From the NCBI GenBank assembly GCA_910585615.1, contig CAJUFO010000008.1, positions 23,967-87,966 on the forward strand: a stretch of DNA of 64,000 bases. The letters are read 5' to 3'. This document shows positions 33,774 through 41,754 of this stretch, piece by piece (the stretch's first letter is position 1; each line of letters starts with the position of its first letter). Below the pieces are notes generated by a model, which saw nothing but the letters and a program-made list of their open reading frames with translations, ran no database searches and had not been told where the DNA came from. The position numbers and the translations under genes are program-made. The DNA is from an uncultured Acetatifactor sp. GTDB taxonomy: Bacteria > Bacillota > Clostridia > Lachnospirales > Lachnospiraceae.

Positions 33774-35105
33774 CTAAAAGCGATACAGATACTCCTGAAT
33801 CTCCCATTCCGACACATGGGCCCGGTACTGCTGCCACTCCCGCTCCTTGGCGGCGATGTACTTCTCCGCCACATGGGGGCCCAGAACGTCCAGGATGAAC
33901 CTGTCCTTCTTCAGCTCCTCCACGGCCTCTATCAGCGTCCCCGGCAGGCTCTCTATGCCCAGGTCATGCCGCTGTGCCTCCGTCATGGCATAGATGTTGC
34001 AGTCCACGCTCTTCGGCGGCTCGATACGGTTCGCGATGCCATCCAGCCCGGCCTGCAGGCACACCGCCAGCGTCAGGTAGGGATTGGCGGCGGAATCCGG
34101 GCTGCGCAGCTCTATCCTGGTGCTGCCGCCCCGCTCGGCGGGGATGCGGATCAGGGGGCTGCGGTTTCTGGTGCTCCAGGCGATGTAGACTGGCGCGTCA
34201 TACCCGGGCACCAGCCGCTTGTAGGAGTTCACCAGCTGATTGGTGACGGCCGCCATGCCCTTGACATGGCGCATGATGCCCCCCATGAAATAGTAGGCCT
34301 CTTTGCTCAGCCCGTTTGCGTCGCTGGCGTCCTCGAAGAGGTTCCTGCCGTCCCTGTGCAGGGACATGTTGATGTGCATGCCGGAGCCGTTCACCCCGAA
34401 CTTGGGCTTGGGCATGAAAGTAGCATGGAGGCCGTGGCGTTTGGCGATGGTGCGCACGGCCAGCTTGAATGTCATGATGTTGTCGGCCACGGCCAGCGCC
34501 TCGTCATAGCGCAGGTCGATTTCATGCTGGGCAGGCGCGATTTCATGGTGGGAGGCCTCGATGATCAGCCCCATGTCCTCCAGGGTCATGACAATCTCCC
34601 GCCTGGCGTTTTCCCCACCGTCCAGGGGGCCGATGTCGAAATAGCCCGCCTGCTCGTGGGTATTCGTGGTGGGCATGGCGTTCTCGTCCGTGTCGAAGAG
34701 GAAGAATTCGCACTCCGGCCCTACCTCAAAGGTATAGCCCATGTCCCGGGCCTGGCTGATGGCCCGCTTCAGCACCTGTCTGGGGTCGCCCTCGAAAGCC
34801 GTGCCGTCCGGCCGGTAGATGTCGCATATCATCCGGGCCACCTTGCCCTGCTGGGGCCGCCAGGGGAATATCTCCAGGGTGGAGAAATCCGGATGCAGGT
34901 ACATGTCCGACTCCTCGATTCCCACAAAACCGTCAATGGCGGAGCCGTCGAACATGCACCTGTTGTCCAGGGCCTTTTCCAGCTGCTTGGCCGTGATGGC
35001 GATGTTCTTCAGATGGCCGAACATGTCCGTGAACTGCAGGCGGATGAACTCCACGTCCTCTTCCTCCGCCAGCCTCACGATGTCGTCCCTTGTGTAATCT
35101 TTCAT
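33774..35105 (-). CDS. glnA: Glutamine synthetase, type I
   Basis: Start at 35105 (MKDYTRDDIVRLAEEEDVE), with AGGAGG about 9 bases before it. The 443-aa enzyme joins ammonia to glutamate. Visible are the beta-grasp N-domain with the Glu/Asp loop FIRLQFTDMFGHLKN, KFGVNGSGMHINMSLHRDGRN (ammonia/glutamate loop), TNQLVNSYKRLVPGYDAPVY and RNRSPLIRIPAER. The length and the absence of the adenylylation-loop Tyr context fit the GSI-alpha type, which is feedback-regulated and not adenylylated. Confidence 0.96.
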   Translation of the reverse strand: MKDYTRDDIVRLAEEEDVEFIRLQFTDMFGHLKNIAITAKQLEKALDNRCMFDGSAIDGFVGIEESDMYLHPDFSTLEIFPWRPQQGKVARMICDIYRPDGTAFEGDPRQVLKRAISQARDMGYTFEVGPECEFFLFDTDENAMPTTNTHEQAGYFDIGPLDGGENARREIVMTLEDMGLIIEASHHEIAPAQHEIDLRYDEALAVADNIMTFKLAVRTIAKRHGLHATFMPKPKFGVNGSGMHINMSLHRDGRNLFEDASDANGLSKEAYYFMGGIMRHVKGMAAVTNQLVNSYKRLVPGYDAPVYIAWSTRNRSPLIRIPAERGGSTRIELRSPDSAANPYLTLAVCLQAGLDGIANRIEPPKSVDCNIYAMTEAQRHDLGIESLPGTLIEAVEELKKDRFILDVLGPHVAEKYIAAKEREWQQYRAHVSEWEIQEYLYRF

Positions 35106-35276
35106 AACCCAAAACCTCCTAATTAAGTCGCTGCGCGACGGCACTAAAATTGCCGCTTACGGCAATTGAGCAAAATCACTTCGGCGCCCACTTGGGAGAG
35201 CCAAATTTCATTCGATAGTGCTCTCATGAAGTTTGCTCTCGTGCGCCTCGCGACTTTACCGTCCTCGAAAAAAGCC
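35106..35276 (-). promoter_or_regulatory. Multi-helix glnA leader
   Basis: Between the early terminator and the glnA ribosome site the minus strand can fold into a branched structure. The closing helix is AAGTCGC/GCGACTT (35250-35256 with 35125-35131). A long arm joins GGCGC/GCGCC and GAGAGC...TTCAT/ATGAA...GCTCTC (35183-35247). A third helix is ATTGCCG/CGGCAAT with a 4-base loop (35149-35166). CGAGGACGG could pair instead with CCGTCG, an alternative fold near the RBS. No known riboswitch is recognised. Confidence 0.55.
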
Positions 35277-35316
35277 AAAAAGGGCAGTCCTCCTACGCTG
35301 AGAACGCCCTTGTCCT
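35277..35316 (-). terminator. Early glnA leader terminator with overlapping ANTAR-type hairpin
   Basis: Right after the promoter the minus strand has a stem GGGC-TTCTC/GAGGA-GCCC with TTTTT (35277-35309). Overlapping its 5' arm is a small hairpin AGGAC-AAGGGC-GTTCT (35301-35316), whose six-base loop has A at 1 and G at 4, the ANTAR target rule. The two cannot form together. The classical ANTAR site has two such hairpins; only one is clear here. Confidence 0.65.
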
Positions 35317-35323
35317 ACGCTCT

Positions 35324-35352
35324 ATCATAACAACCAGCCCGCCGGTTGTCAA
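35324..35352 (-). promoter_or_regulatory. glnA promoter
   Basis: Minus-strand TTGACA (35347-35352), a 17-base spacer and TATGAT (35324-35329). The strong housekeeping-type promoter is followed within about 10 bases by the leader hairpins, leaving a 210-base leader before glnA. Confidence 0.85.
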
Positions 35353-35438
35353 TAATTTTTATAGGGAATAATTCCCCGTTTTCCCACATATCTATTATAA
35401 AGAAAATCTGACAAGATAAAATGCAAGGGGAAATAGGG

Positions 35439-35948
35439 ATGAGTGCTAAAACAAAAATCGTCGTACTTCACATGAAAGAGCTGATTTATACCGCAATCTT
35501 CGCCGTGCTGGGCGTCCTGTTCATCGTGCTGCTGGCCATGATGTTCCTGCCGGGCAAGGATAAGGATAAGGGCGGGGAGCCTAAAATGGAGGATACCTCC
35601 GGCTCGGAGCCGGTGATGGCGGAAATCTCCTCCCTCTACATACCGGGCATCTACACAACGGAACTGGTGCTGGGCAGCGAGTCCCTGGACGTGGAAGTCA
35701 TCGTGGATAAGGATTCCATCACATCCATCCGCCTGGTGGAAGTAAGCGATACCGTGGCCACCATGTATCCGCTGCTGCAGCCCACGCTGGATTCCATCTG
35801 TGAGCAGATCTACGCACAGCAGTCCCTGGAATCCGTCACTTATACTGCCGAGAGCAAGTACACCTCTCTGGTGCTGCTGGAGGCCATCCAGGCTTCCCTG
35901 GATAAGGCCGCGGCGCAGACGGATGCCACCGGAGCCGATGGGGAGTAG
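35439..35948 (+). CDS. Single-pass exported protein with FMN_bind-like domain
   Basis: Start at 35439 (MSAKTKIVVLHMKELIY), with AAGGGG about 9 bases upstream. The 169-aa protein has one N-terminal membrane helix (about 14-36) and a charged linker KDKDKGGEPK. A domain (about 60-160) of the FMN_bind type follows: YIPGIYTTELVLG, VEVIVDKDSITSIRL, ICEQIYAQQSLESV and a final LLEAIQASLDKA. The place where flavinylated members have S/T-G-A-T-x-S/T reads TAESKYTS, so covalent FMN is doubtful. It diverges from glnA and ends at a terminator. Confidence 0.65.
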   Translation: MSAKTKIVVLHMKELIYTAIFAVLGVLFIVLLAMMFLPGKDKDKGGEPKMEDTSGSEPVMAEISSLYIPGIYTTELVLGSESLDVEVIVDKDSITSIRLVEVSDTVATMYPLLQPTLDSICEQIYAQQSLESVTYTAESKYTSLVLLEAIQASLDKAAAQTDATGADGE

Positions 35949-35984
35949 GGCCAGGGCTGCCGCCACAGGAGTGCTCCGTTTGGA

Positions 35985-36016
35985 AGAGGGGCTGTCATTT
36001 CCGGCAGCCTCTTTTT
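35985..36016 (+). terminator. Rho-independent terminator
   Basis: AGAGGGGCTG (35985-35994) pairs with CAGCC-TCT (36005-36012) and a T-run follows to 36016. It ends the 35439-35948 transcript. Confidence 0.85.
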
Positions 36017-36039
36017 CTGAAATATCCGTCGAATCTTAA

Positions 36040-36300
36040 CTAAATCATCTGTATGATATCCAACTGATTGCCGTGTTCTTTTATGATGTCCACCAAATCC
36101 CCGGTCTTCAGCCACACGGTGGCGGTATTGTCGTTGGGGTGGACTCCTATCAGGCCGGGGGATTCAGGAAATCCCTGTCAAGAAATGCGTCTACCAGCAG
36201 TTCTCCGTCATTCAGCATGCCAAAAGGCGTCACGAATCCGGGCTTCAGATTCATGACGGCCATGGAGGCCGGTATGTCCAGGCCGGAATGCGCCATCAGC
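36040..36300 (-). pseudogene. ProX/YbaK-type prolyl-tRNA deacylase remnant
   Basis: The minus strand reads LDIPASMAVMNLKPG, VTPFGMLNDGELLVD and FLDRDFLNP, then shifts frame near 36160. It continues GLIGVHPNDNTATVWLK, TGDLVDIIKEHGNQ and a stop at 36040. FGMLND and GVHPNDNTATV are hallmarks of the ProX/YbaK editing domain that removes mischarged amino acids from tRNA-Pro. The N-terminal half is missing and a frameshift breaks the rest. Upstream (to 36481) a short frame ends LLSGESRDLFLNYFKANLTE, which I cannot place. Confidence 0.75.
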
Positions 36301-36526
36301 TGAACATTTCCGTGAGATTGGCCTTGAAATAATTCAGGAACAGGTCCCTGCTCTCCCCGGAGAGCAGACGGATAATCTCCGCCTGACTGTCCCTGGGATA
36401 TGTACATATGAATCTGACATATTGGAAGTATATGAGAGATGTATTTAAGCAGATTATAGCCATTTTTACAATTTCCCACAATAGATTTCCGTAATTTTTT
36501 TACGGTAAGTTTTATTATTATTGTTC
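36301..36526. other. AT-rich gene-free stretch
   Basis: This segment between the ProX remnant and the MarR promoter is much more AT-rich than its surroundings. It holds an unplaced minus-strand fragment (36301-36390, SQAEIIRLLSGES...) and a hairpin CCGTAA/TTACGG around a T-run (36488-36505). No intact gene is seen. Confidence 0.5.
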
Positions 36527-36555
36527 TTGACATATGGGTAACTAGTTGCTATAAT
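36527..36555 (+). promoter_or_regulatory. Promoter of the marR-flavodoxin operon
   Basis: A consensus promoter: TTGACA (36527-36532), 17 bases, TATAAT (36550-36555). The spacer contains operator 1 for the MarR protein, so binding would exclude polymerase. Confidence 0.9.
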
Positions 36556-36582
36556 GAAATCGCACAACAAGCAACTAGTTGC
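36538..36582. promoter_or_regulatory. Twin MarR operators
   Basis: GTAACTAGTTGC (36538-36549, between -35 and -10) and the perfect palindrome GCAACTAGTTGC (36571-36582, near +10 to +20) share AACTAGTT. They are spaced 33 bases, about three helical turns, which would put two dimers on one face. This is a typical auto-repression layout. Confidence 0.8.
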
Positions 36583-36599
36583 CTATAAGGAGCGCTCAC

Positions 36600-37091
36600 A
36601 TGCATTTAGATGATTTGACCAGAAAATTCTCAGGCACCAGGGAAGACCAGGGCAAGGCAATCTTCAGCACCCTGTTCATCGCGGGGAACAGGCTGCAGAC
36701 CCTGTTCGACAGCCATATACCGGAGCTGTCCCTGAAACAGTTCATGCTGCTGTCCATGGTCCGGCAGTCCGAAGAGCCTCTGACCTTTACCCAGCTAGGG
36801 AGCCTCCTGGGCTGTTCCAGGCAGAACATCAAGAAGCTGGCGGACGTCCTGGAGAAAAAGGGCTTCATCGCCCTCCGCCAGAGCCCCCGGGACACCAGGG
36901 CCATGTGCATCTGCCCCACCGGGAAAGCGGACGAGTATTTTCAGAAAGACTTTTCCCGGTACCGGGAAGAGCTGCGGTATCTCTTTGAGGTGTATGATGA
37001 CGGAGAAGTGGAGACCCTGTACCGGCTGCTGACCAGGCTGTATGCCGGAATCGAGAACCTGGAGAGAGGTACTTGCCATGAGGAGCGGTAG
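36600..37091 (+). CDS. MarR-family transcriptional regulator
   Basis: Start at 36600 (MHLDDLTRKFSG), with AAGGAG 8 bases upstream. The 163-aa protein has a winged-helix core: LKQFMLLSMVRQ, PLTFTQLGSLLGCSRQNIKK (recognition helix) and the wing KKGFIALRQSPRDTRAM. Dimer helices lie at both ends. It very likely represses its own operon through the two AACTAGTT operators. A flavodoxin-type protein follows 58 bases later, suggesting a redox or quinone-like inducer (inference). Confidence 0.9.
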   Translation: MHLDDLTRKFSGTREDQGKAIFSTLFIAGNRLQTLFDSHIPELSLKQFMLLSMVRQSEEPLTFTQLGSLLGCSRQNIKKLADVLEKKGFIALRQSPRDTRAMCICPTGKADEYFQKDFSRYREELRYLFEVYDDGEVETLYRLLTRLYAGIENLERGTCHEER

Positions 37092-37149
37092 ATAGAGAAA
37101 CGGCAATTGAGAACGCAATAGAAAATGCGCAAAAGGGAGGTTCTGACAG

Positions 37150-37671
37150 ATGAACACAATCGTAATCTACAATTCCCAGACAGGATTTACGGAAAGGTAC
37201 GCAAAGTGGATAGCGGAAGCGGCGGGTGCCCGCTGCCTGTCCTTATCGGAGGCAAAGAAGCGGAATCTGGAGAAATACGACGCAATCGTCTTCGGCAGCT
37301 GGGCCTGCGCGGGAGGCATCAGCAAGCTGGGCTGGTTCAAGGGGAACCTGGAACGATGGGCCGGCAGAAAGCTGATCGTGTTCTGCGTGGGCGCAAGCCC
37401 CATGGACAGCCCGGATATAGCCCCCGCCCTCAGGCAGAATTTCACGGAATCGGAACTCGCGAAAGTGAAAGCATTCTACTGCCCCGGCGGCCTGAACTAT
37501 GAGAAAATGTCCGCTCCCTCCAGGCTCATGATGAAGATGTTCCGAAAGACCCTGCAGGCCAAAAGGGACAAGACAGAGGACCAGCGGGAAATGCTGAAAA
37601 TAATTTCCGCTTCCTATGACATATCGGACAGGAAATATATCCAGCCAATCCTGGAATGCCTGAAAGATTAG
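37150..37671 (+). CDS. Flavodoxin-domain protein
   Basis: The 173-aa protein begins MNTIVIYNSQTGFTERYAKW, where SQTGFT is the FMN-phosphate loop. DAIVFGSWACAGGI and AFYCPGGLNYEK are further flavin-contact loops. It resembles the flavodoxin_5/HemG-like group, whose members act as menaquinone-linked protoporphyrinogen oxidases or redox carriers. Without haem genes nearby a general redox role is safer. It is second in the MarR operon; GGGAGG lies about 10 bases before the ATG. Confidence 0.85.
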   Translation: MNTIVIYNSQTGFTERYAKWIAEAAGARCLSLSEAKKRNLEKYDAIVFGSWACAGGISKLGWFKGNLERWAGRKLIVFCVGASPMDSPDIAPALRQNFTESELAKVKAFYCPGGLNYEKMSAPSRLMMKMFRKTLQAKRDKTEDQREMLKIISASYDISDRKYIQPILECLKD

Positions 37672-37698
37672 GCTCATGGTCTTCGGGCGGGGCCTGCC

Positions 37699-37815
37699 TT
37701 ATGCCGCAGGCATCCCCATATCATCCCCAAAAGTCGCAAGGTTACCCAAATCAGGAAAAACAACTGATATTTTACCCTCTTCTTCGTAGAAAACAGCCGG
37801 GTATACATAGTTCAC
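37699..37815 (-). pseudogene. HicB-type antitoxin stub
   Basis: A GTG at 37813-37815 with AAAGGAG 9 bases upstream opens NYVYPAVFYEEEGKISVVF, then PDLGNLATFGDDMG, and stops at 37699 after 38 residues. YPAVF...FPDL...FGD is the N-terminal half of the HicB partial RNase-H fold. The C-terminal DNA-binding half and the toxin hicA are missing. It lies 29 bases after the nadE stop in the same direction. Confidence 0.75.
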
Positions 37816-37843
37816 AAATCGATACTCCTTTCCGGGAATCATC

Positions 37844-39763
37844 TCAGCCCCGGCCCAACCCCTCCGCCTCCGCCAGCCAGAGGCTTACGCTTGCGTCCGA
37901 GGGCATGCGCAGGTCCCCTCTGGGCGAAAGCGCCACGCTTCCCACCTTGGGCCCGTCCGGCAGGCAGGAACGCTTAAACTGCTGGGCGAAGAACCTCCTG
38001 TAAAAGGTCTTCAGCCATTTCAGGATTACAGCGTCCTCATACAGCCCTTTGAACGCCAGCTTCGCCACCCGGTACACCTTGGCCGGGGAGTAGCCGCAGC
38101 GCAGCATATAGTACAGGAAGAAATCATGCAGCTCATAAGGCCCCACATAGTCCTCCGTCCGCTGGGAGATTGCCCCATCCACCGGCGGCAGAAGCTCCGG
38201 GCTCACCGGCGTGTCAAGCACGTCTCTCAGCACATCTTCCAGCGCTTTGTCGTTACAGGTATCCGCATAATATTCCACCAGATGCCGCACCAGGGTCTTC
38301 GGCACCCCCGCGTTCACCCCATACATGGACATGTGATCCCCATTGTAGGTTGCCCAGCCCAGGGCCAGCTCGGACATGTCCCCTGTTCCGATCACAAGGC
38401 CTCCCACACGGTTCGCGATGTCCATCAGCACCTGGGTCCGCTCCCTGGCCTGGCCGTTCTCATAGGTCACGTCATGATTGGCCATGTCCTGGCCGATGTC
38501 CTCAAAATGCACCTGTACCGCCTCTTTGATGTCCACCTCCTCCAGCGTGGCCCCCAGCGTCCGGGCCAGCAGGCAGGCGTTCTCATAGGTCCTGTCCGTG
38601 GTGCCGAAGCAGGGCATGGTCACCGCCACGATTGCCCCCCTGTCCAGTCCCAGCATGTCGAATGTGCGCACGGTGACAAGCAGCGCCAGAGTGGAATCCA
38701 GCCCGCCGGAGATACCCAGCACCGCCGTCTTCGCCCCCGTATGCTCGTATCTCTTTTTCAGGCCGCAGGACTGGATGGACAGGATCTCCTCGCAGCGCCT
38801 CCTTCTCTTCTCCGCATCCCCCGGCACGAAAGGCAGGGCAGGGAAACTGCGCTGCAGATCCGTCTCCGCCACCTCCAGCCGGAAAGGCACCTTCACATAA
38901 GCGGCCTCCGGCTCCTTGCCGAAGGTTCCCATGCGCCGCCTGTCCGCCAGGAGCTTCCAGACGTCGATGTCGCCGTAGAGGGTCTCGCAGGTGAACCTCT
39001 TCACCTGGGCCAGGATCGTGCCGTTCTCCGCAATCAGGTTGTGCCCGCCGAACACCAGATCCTGGGTGGACTCCCCCTCCCCGGCGGAGGCGTACACATA
39101 GCCGCAGAGCAGACGGGCGCTTACGGATTTCACCAAAAGCTCCCGGTACTCGTCCTTGCCTATGGTCTCGTTGGAGGCGGACAGGTTGGCGATGACAGTG
39201 GCCCCTTTCAGGGCATGGTTCACCGCCGGGGCGTCCGCCACCCACAAATCCTCGCATATCTCGCAGCCCACGGTAAGGCCGTGGACAGTCTCGCAGGAAA
39301 ACAGGATATTGGTGCCGAAAGGAACCGTTCTGCCCATGAAAGGAAAAGGCACAGGCTCCGCATTGCCCTCCGCGAAGTGCCTCCCCTCGTAGAATTCCGC
39401 ATAGGAGGGGATATTGGCCTTGGGAATCATCCCCAGGATTTCCCCGTCCCGGAGCACGGCGGCCACATTGTAGAGCCTGCCCTCCCGCTCCAGGGGCAGC
39501 CCCACCATCACCAAAGCATCCTTCCCCCGGGTGCGTTCCGCGATGCACAGCAGCTGTGCGGAGGCCTCCCGCAACAGGATTTCCTGCAAAAACAGGTCCC
39601 CGCAGGTATATCCCGTGATGCACAGCTCCGGGAACACGATGATCTTCGCGCCATTTTTACAGGCTTCCTCCAGCCTCTCGCAGATGACCCCCGCATTGTA
39701 GGCCGGGTCGGCCACCCTGATTTTGGGCGTCACTGCCGCCACCTTGATGAATCCCTGCTCCAT
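37844..39763 (-). CDS. nadE: Glutamine-dependent NAD+ synthetase
   Basis: The 639-aa two-domain enzyme makes NAD+ from deamido-NAD+ with glutamine nitrogen. The N-terminal nitrilase-type glutaminase (1-275) shows Glu in VFPELCITGYTCGDL, Lys in GMIPKANIPSYAEFYEGR and Cys in VGCEICEDLWV. The synthetase domain begins with the ATP loop GISGGLDSTLALLV (about 345) and has MPCFGTTDRTYENA and TGDMSELALGWATYNGDHMS. GAGAGGATG precedes the ATG. It is the last gene of a minus-strand run that starts near 44.5 kb. Confidence 0.96.
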   Translation of the reverse strand: MEQGFIKVAAVTPKIRVADPAYNAGVICERLEEACKNGAKIIVFPELCITGYTCGDLFLQEILLREASAQLLCIAERTRGKDALVMVGLPLEREGRLYNVAAVLRDGEILGMIPKANIPSYAEFYEGRHFAEGNAEPVPFPFMGRTVPFGTNILFSCETVHGLTVGCEICEDLWVADAPAVNHALKGATVIANLSASNETIGKDEYRELLVKSVSARLLCGYVYASAGEGESTQDLVFGGHNLIAENGTILAQVKRFTCETLYGDIDVWKLLADRRRMGTFGKEPEAAYVKVPFRLEVAETDLQRSFPALPFVPGDAEKRRRRCEEILSIQSCGLKKRYEHTGAKTAVLGISGGLDSTLALLVTVRTFDMLGLDRGAIVAVTMPCFGTTDRTYENACLLARTLGATLEEVDIKEAVQVHFEDIGQDMANHDVTYENGQARERTQVLMDIANRVGGLVIGTGDMSELALGWATYNGDHMSMYGVNAGVPKTLVRHLVEYYADTCNDKALEDVLRDVLDTPVSPELLPPVDGAISQRTEDYVGPYELHDFFLYYMLRCGYSPAKVYRVAKLAFKGLYEDAVILKWLKTFYRRFFAQQFKRSCLPDGPKVGSVALSPRGDLRMPSDASVSLWLAEAEGLGRG

Positions 39764-39872
39764 GCCATCCTCTCTTTCCCATCCGTTATTCCGTTTTCCG
39801 GCAGGTTTTTGTTAGTCTCCTCTAACTACGGTCTTCCCCCGACCGCTTTCACTGCCTGCCGCGCCCACTGCC

Positions 39873-40757
39873 TTACGGCAGCCTGCTCCTCCGATAGATT
39901 CCCTTCAGCTCTTCCACGCTGAACCTGTAATGGGTATTGCAGAAGTGGCAGTTCACCTCCACCTCCCGGCCCTCGCGGATCATGTCCTGAATCTCCTTCT
40001 TCCCCAGGCTGATCAGCACCTTCTCAATCCGCTCCTTGCTGCAGTTGCAGGAAAAGGCCACGGGACAGGTGTCCGTCACCTGGCAGTCCAGCCCCTCCAG
40101 AATCCGCCCCAGCATATGCTCCGGGGTGTCCCCCGCGTCCAGCATGGCTGTCACGGAGGTGATTCCCGAGAGGTTGCGCTCCAGCCTGTCAATCGTGGCG
40201 TCCTCCGCAAAGGGCATCAGCTGCACGATGAAGCCCCCCGCCTGCCTGACGGTATTGTCCCGCTCCATGAGCACTCCCAGGCCCACGGAGGAGGGCACCT
40301 GCTCGGAGGAGGCGAAATAATAGGTCAGATCCTCCGCTATCTCACCGGTCTGCAGTAAAGTCTGCCCAACATAGGGCTCCTTTAAACCCATGTCCCTGAT
40401 GACGGAAAGAGTCCCCTGTCCCACAGCCCCCGCCACGTCCAGCTTGCCCAGGGCATTGGCGGGGAGGATCACGTCGGTCACATTGGCGTAGCCCTTCACG
40501 CCGCCTTTGGAATCCGCCGTCACCAAAAGGCCCTGCATGGGGCCGTCTCCCTTGATCTGCAGGGTCACCAGATCCTCCTCCCCCTTCTGCATTCTGCCCA
40601 CCATGGCTCCTGCGCTTAGGAGCCGCCCCAGGGCCGCTGTCACCACCGGGCTTGTATCATGGGCCTGTCTTGCCGCCTCCACTGTCGTCTTCGTTGTGCA
40701 GGCGAAGGCCCTGACCTGCGCCCCCGCGGCGGTGGCCCGTACCAAATAATCTGCCAT
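39873..40757 (-). CDS. hslO: Redox-regulated chaperone Hsp33
   Basis: The 294-aa Hsp33 holds unfolding proteins under oxidative stress. The N-terminal domain contains HDTSPVVTAALGRLLSAGAMV and VKGYANV. The C-terminal redox switch has the four zinc Cys in order: CNC, then about 27 residues, then CHFC (about 235-270). All four are present, so the switch should work. GAGGTGTG precedes the ATG. Neighbours are nadE and a methyltransferase, all on the minus strand. Confidence 0.95.
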   Translation of the reverse strand: MADYLVRATAAGAQVRAFACTTKTTVEAARQAHDTSPVVTAALGRLLSAGAMVGRMQKGEEDLVTLQIKGDGPMQGLLVTADSKGGVKGYANVTDVILPANALGKLDVAGAVGQGTLSVIRDMGLKEPYVGQTLLQTGEIAEDLTYYFASSEQVPSSVGLGVLMERDNTVRQAGGFIVQLMPFAEDATIDRLERNLSGITSVTAMLDAGDTPEHMLGRILEGLDCQVTDTCPVAFSCNCSKERIEKVLISLGKKEIQDMIREGREVEVNCHFCNTHYRFSVEELKGIYRRSRLP

Positions 40758-40824
40758 TTCACACCTCGTTTTCTATCGGAATCCCCCGTATGCGAATCCA
40801 CATTTCCCTTCCTGCTGCGCCTCC

Positions 40825-41625
40825 TCAGGAAACCTTTGTCTCCGGCACTTTGGCCACCAGGTAGATTCTCTGGCTCTCAGGCCCGACAGCCTCCCTGGTG
40901 TCCACGTCCCTGGCCTCCACCACATCCATGCCAGCCTGCTCTATCAGGCTCCGCATCTGCTCCAGGGTATAGCCCCTCTGGTAATGGGTCTCCTGGAAGC
41001 GCCTGAACAGCTCCCCTTCCTCCCTGACGAAGACAGTCAGGTCGTATTCGTTGATCCCCTCTTCCACGTCATAGAAATTGTCCCAGATGAAGCTGCAGTC
41101 CTCTTTGGTTTCCGTGATGGTGGCATCGCCGATGACTTCCCTGTACTTGTAGTCCGTATTGAAGTCGAAGAGGAACACGCCGCCGGGGTAGAGGAACTTT
41201 TTCACCAGGGAAAATACGCCAAGCAGTTCCTCTTCCTCCAGAATATAGTTCACGGAATCGCAGACACACAGGACGGTGCCCACAGTACTGTAGAGATCCA
41301 GCTCCCGCATGTCTTGCTGCAGGTAGAGGATTTCGGAGCCGCTCCTCTCCTTCTTCTCCATGGCGGCGTTCAGCATGCTCCCGGAGGCGTCCACCCCTAT
41401 CATGTCGTAGCCTTTCGCATACATCAGCTCCGTCAGCGTCCCGGTGCCGCAGCCTAAGTCCACCACCAGGTTGCGCTCGGACTCCAAAAGCCCCTCCACG
41501 TCCCGCTCCGGCTTCGACACGCCGTATTTCCGGATCAGGCCGTCTATACGCTCCGCCCATTCTTCATAGGGGACATTGTCCATGAACCGGTCGTAAACAC
41601 TTGCAAAGTCCTGATAGATATCCAT
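40825..41625 (-). CDS. Class I SAM-dependent methyltransferase
   Basis: Start at 41625 (MDIYQDFASVYDRFMDNVPYEE), with GGGGAGG 6 bases before it. The 266-aa protein has motif I VVDLGCGTGTLTELM (about 64-78), then MIGVDASGSMLNAA, LQQDMRELDL and FLFDFNTDYKY. It fits the group of small uncharacterised methyltransferases (Methyltransf_25/11) common beside hslO in Clostridia. Target unknown. Confidence 0.85.
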   Translation of the reverse strand: MDIYQDFASVYDRFMDNVPYEEWAERIDGLIRKYGVSKPERDVEGLLESERNLVVDLGCGTGTLTELMYAKGYDMIGVDASGSMLNAAMEKKERSGSEILYLQQDMRELDLYSTVGTVLCVCDSVNYILEEEELLGVFSLVKKFLYPGGVFLFDFNTDYKYREVIGDATITETKEDCSFIWDNFYDVEEGINEYDLTVFVREEGELFRRFQETHYQRGYTLEQMRSLIEQAGMDVVEARDVDTREAVGPESQRIYLVAKVPETKVS

Positions 41626-41754
41626 CCTTGCCTCCCCTTTCGTCTTCTGTAGTTCTCTGATACCGGAACAAGCCTGGCTTACCGCTGTTTCCTGCGCCCG
41701 TTCCGCTCCATGGCTGCCAGAGGGCTTCCGCATCCCTCCTGACATCGCCCGGTT

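Noticed and set aside
33045..35126. A 693-codon open frame on the plus strand
   Set aside because: It runs antisense through glnA, the ANTAR gene and dapF. High third-position GC keeps the opposite frame open; it has no start signal or family resemblance.
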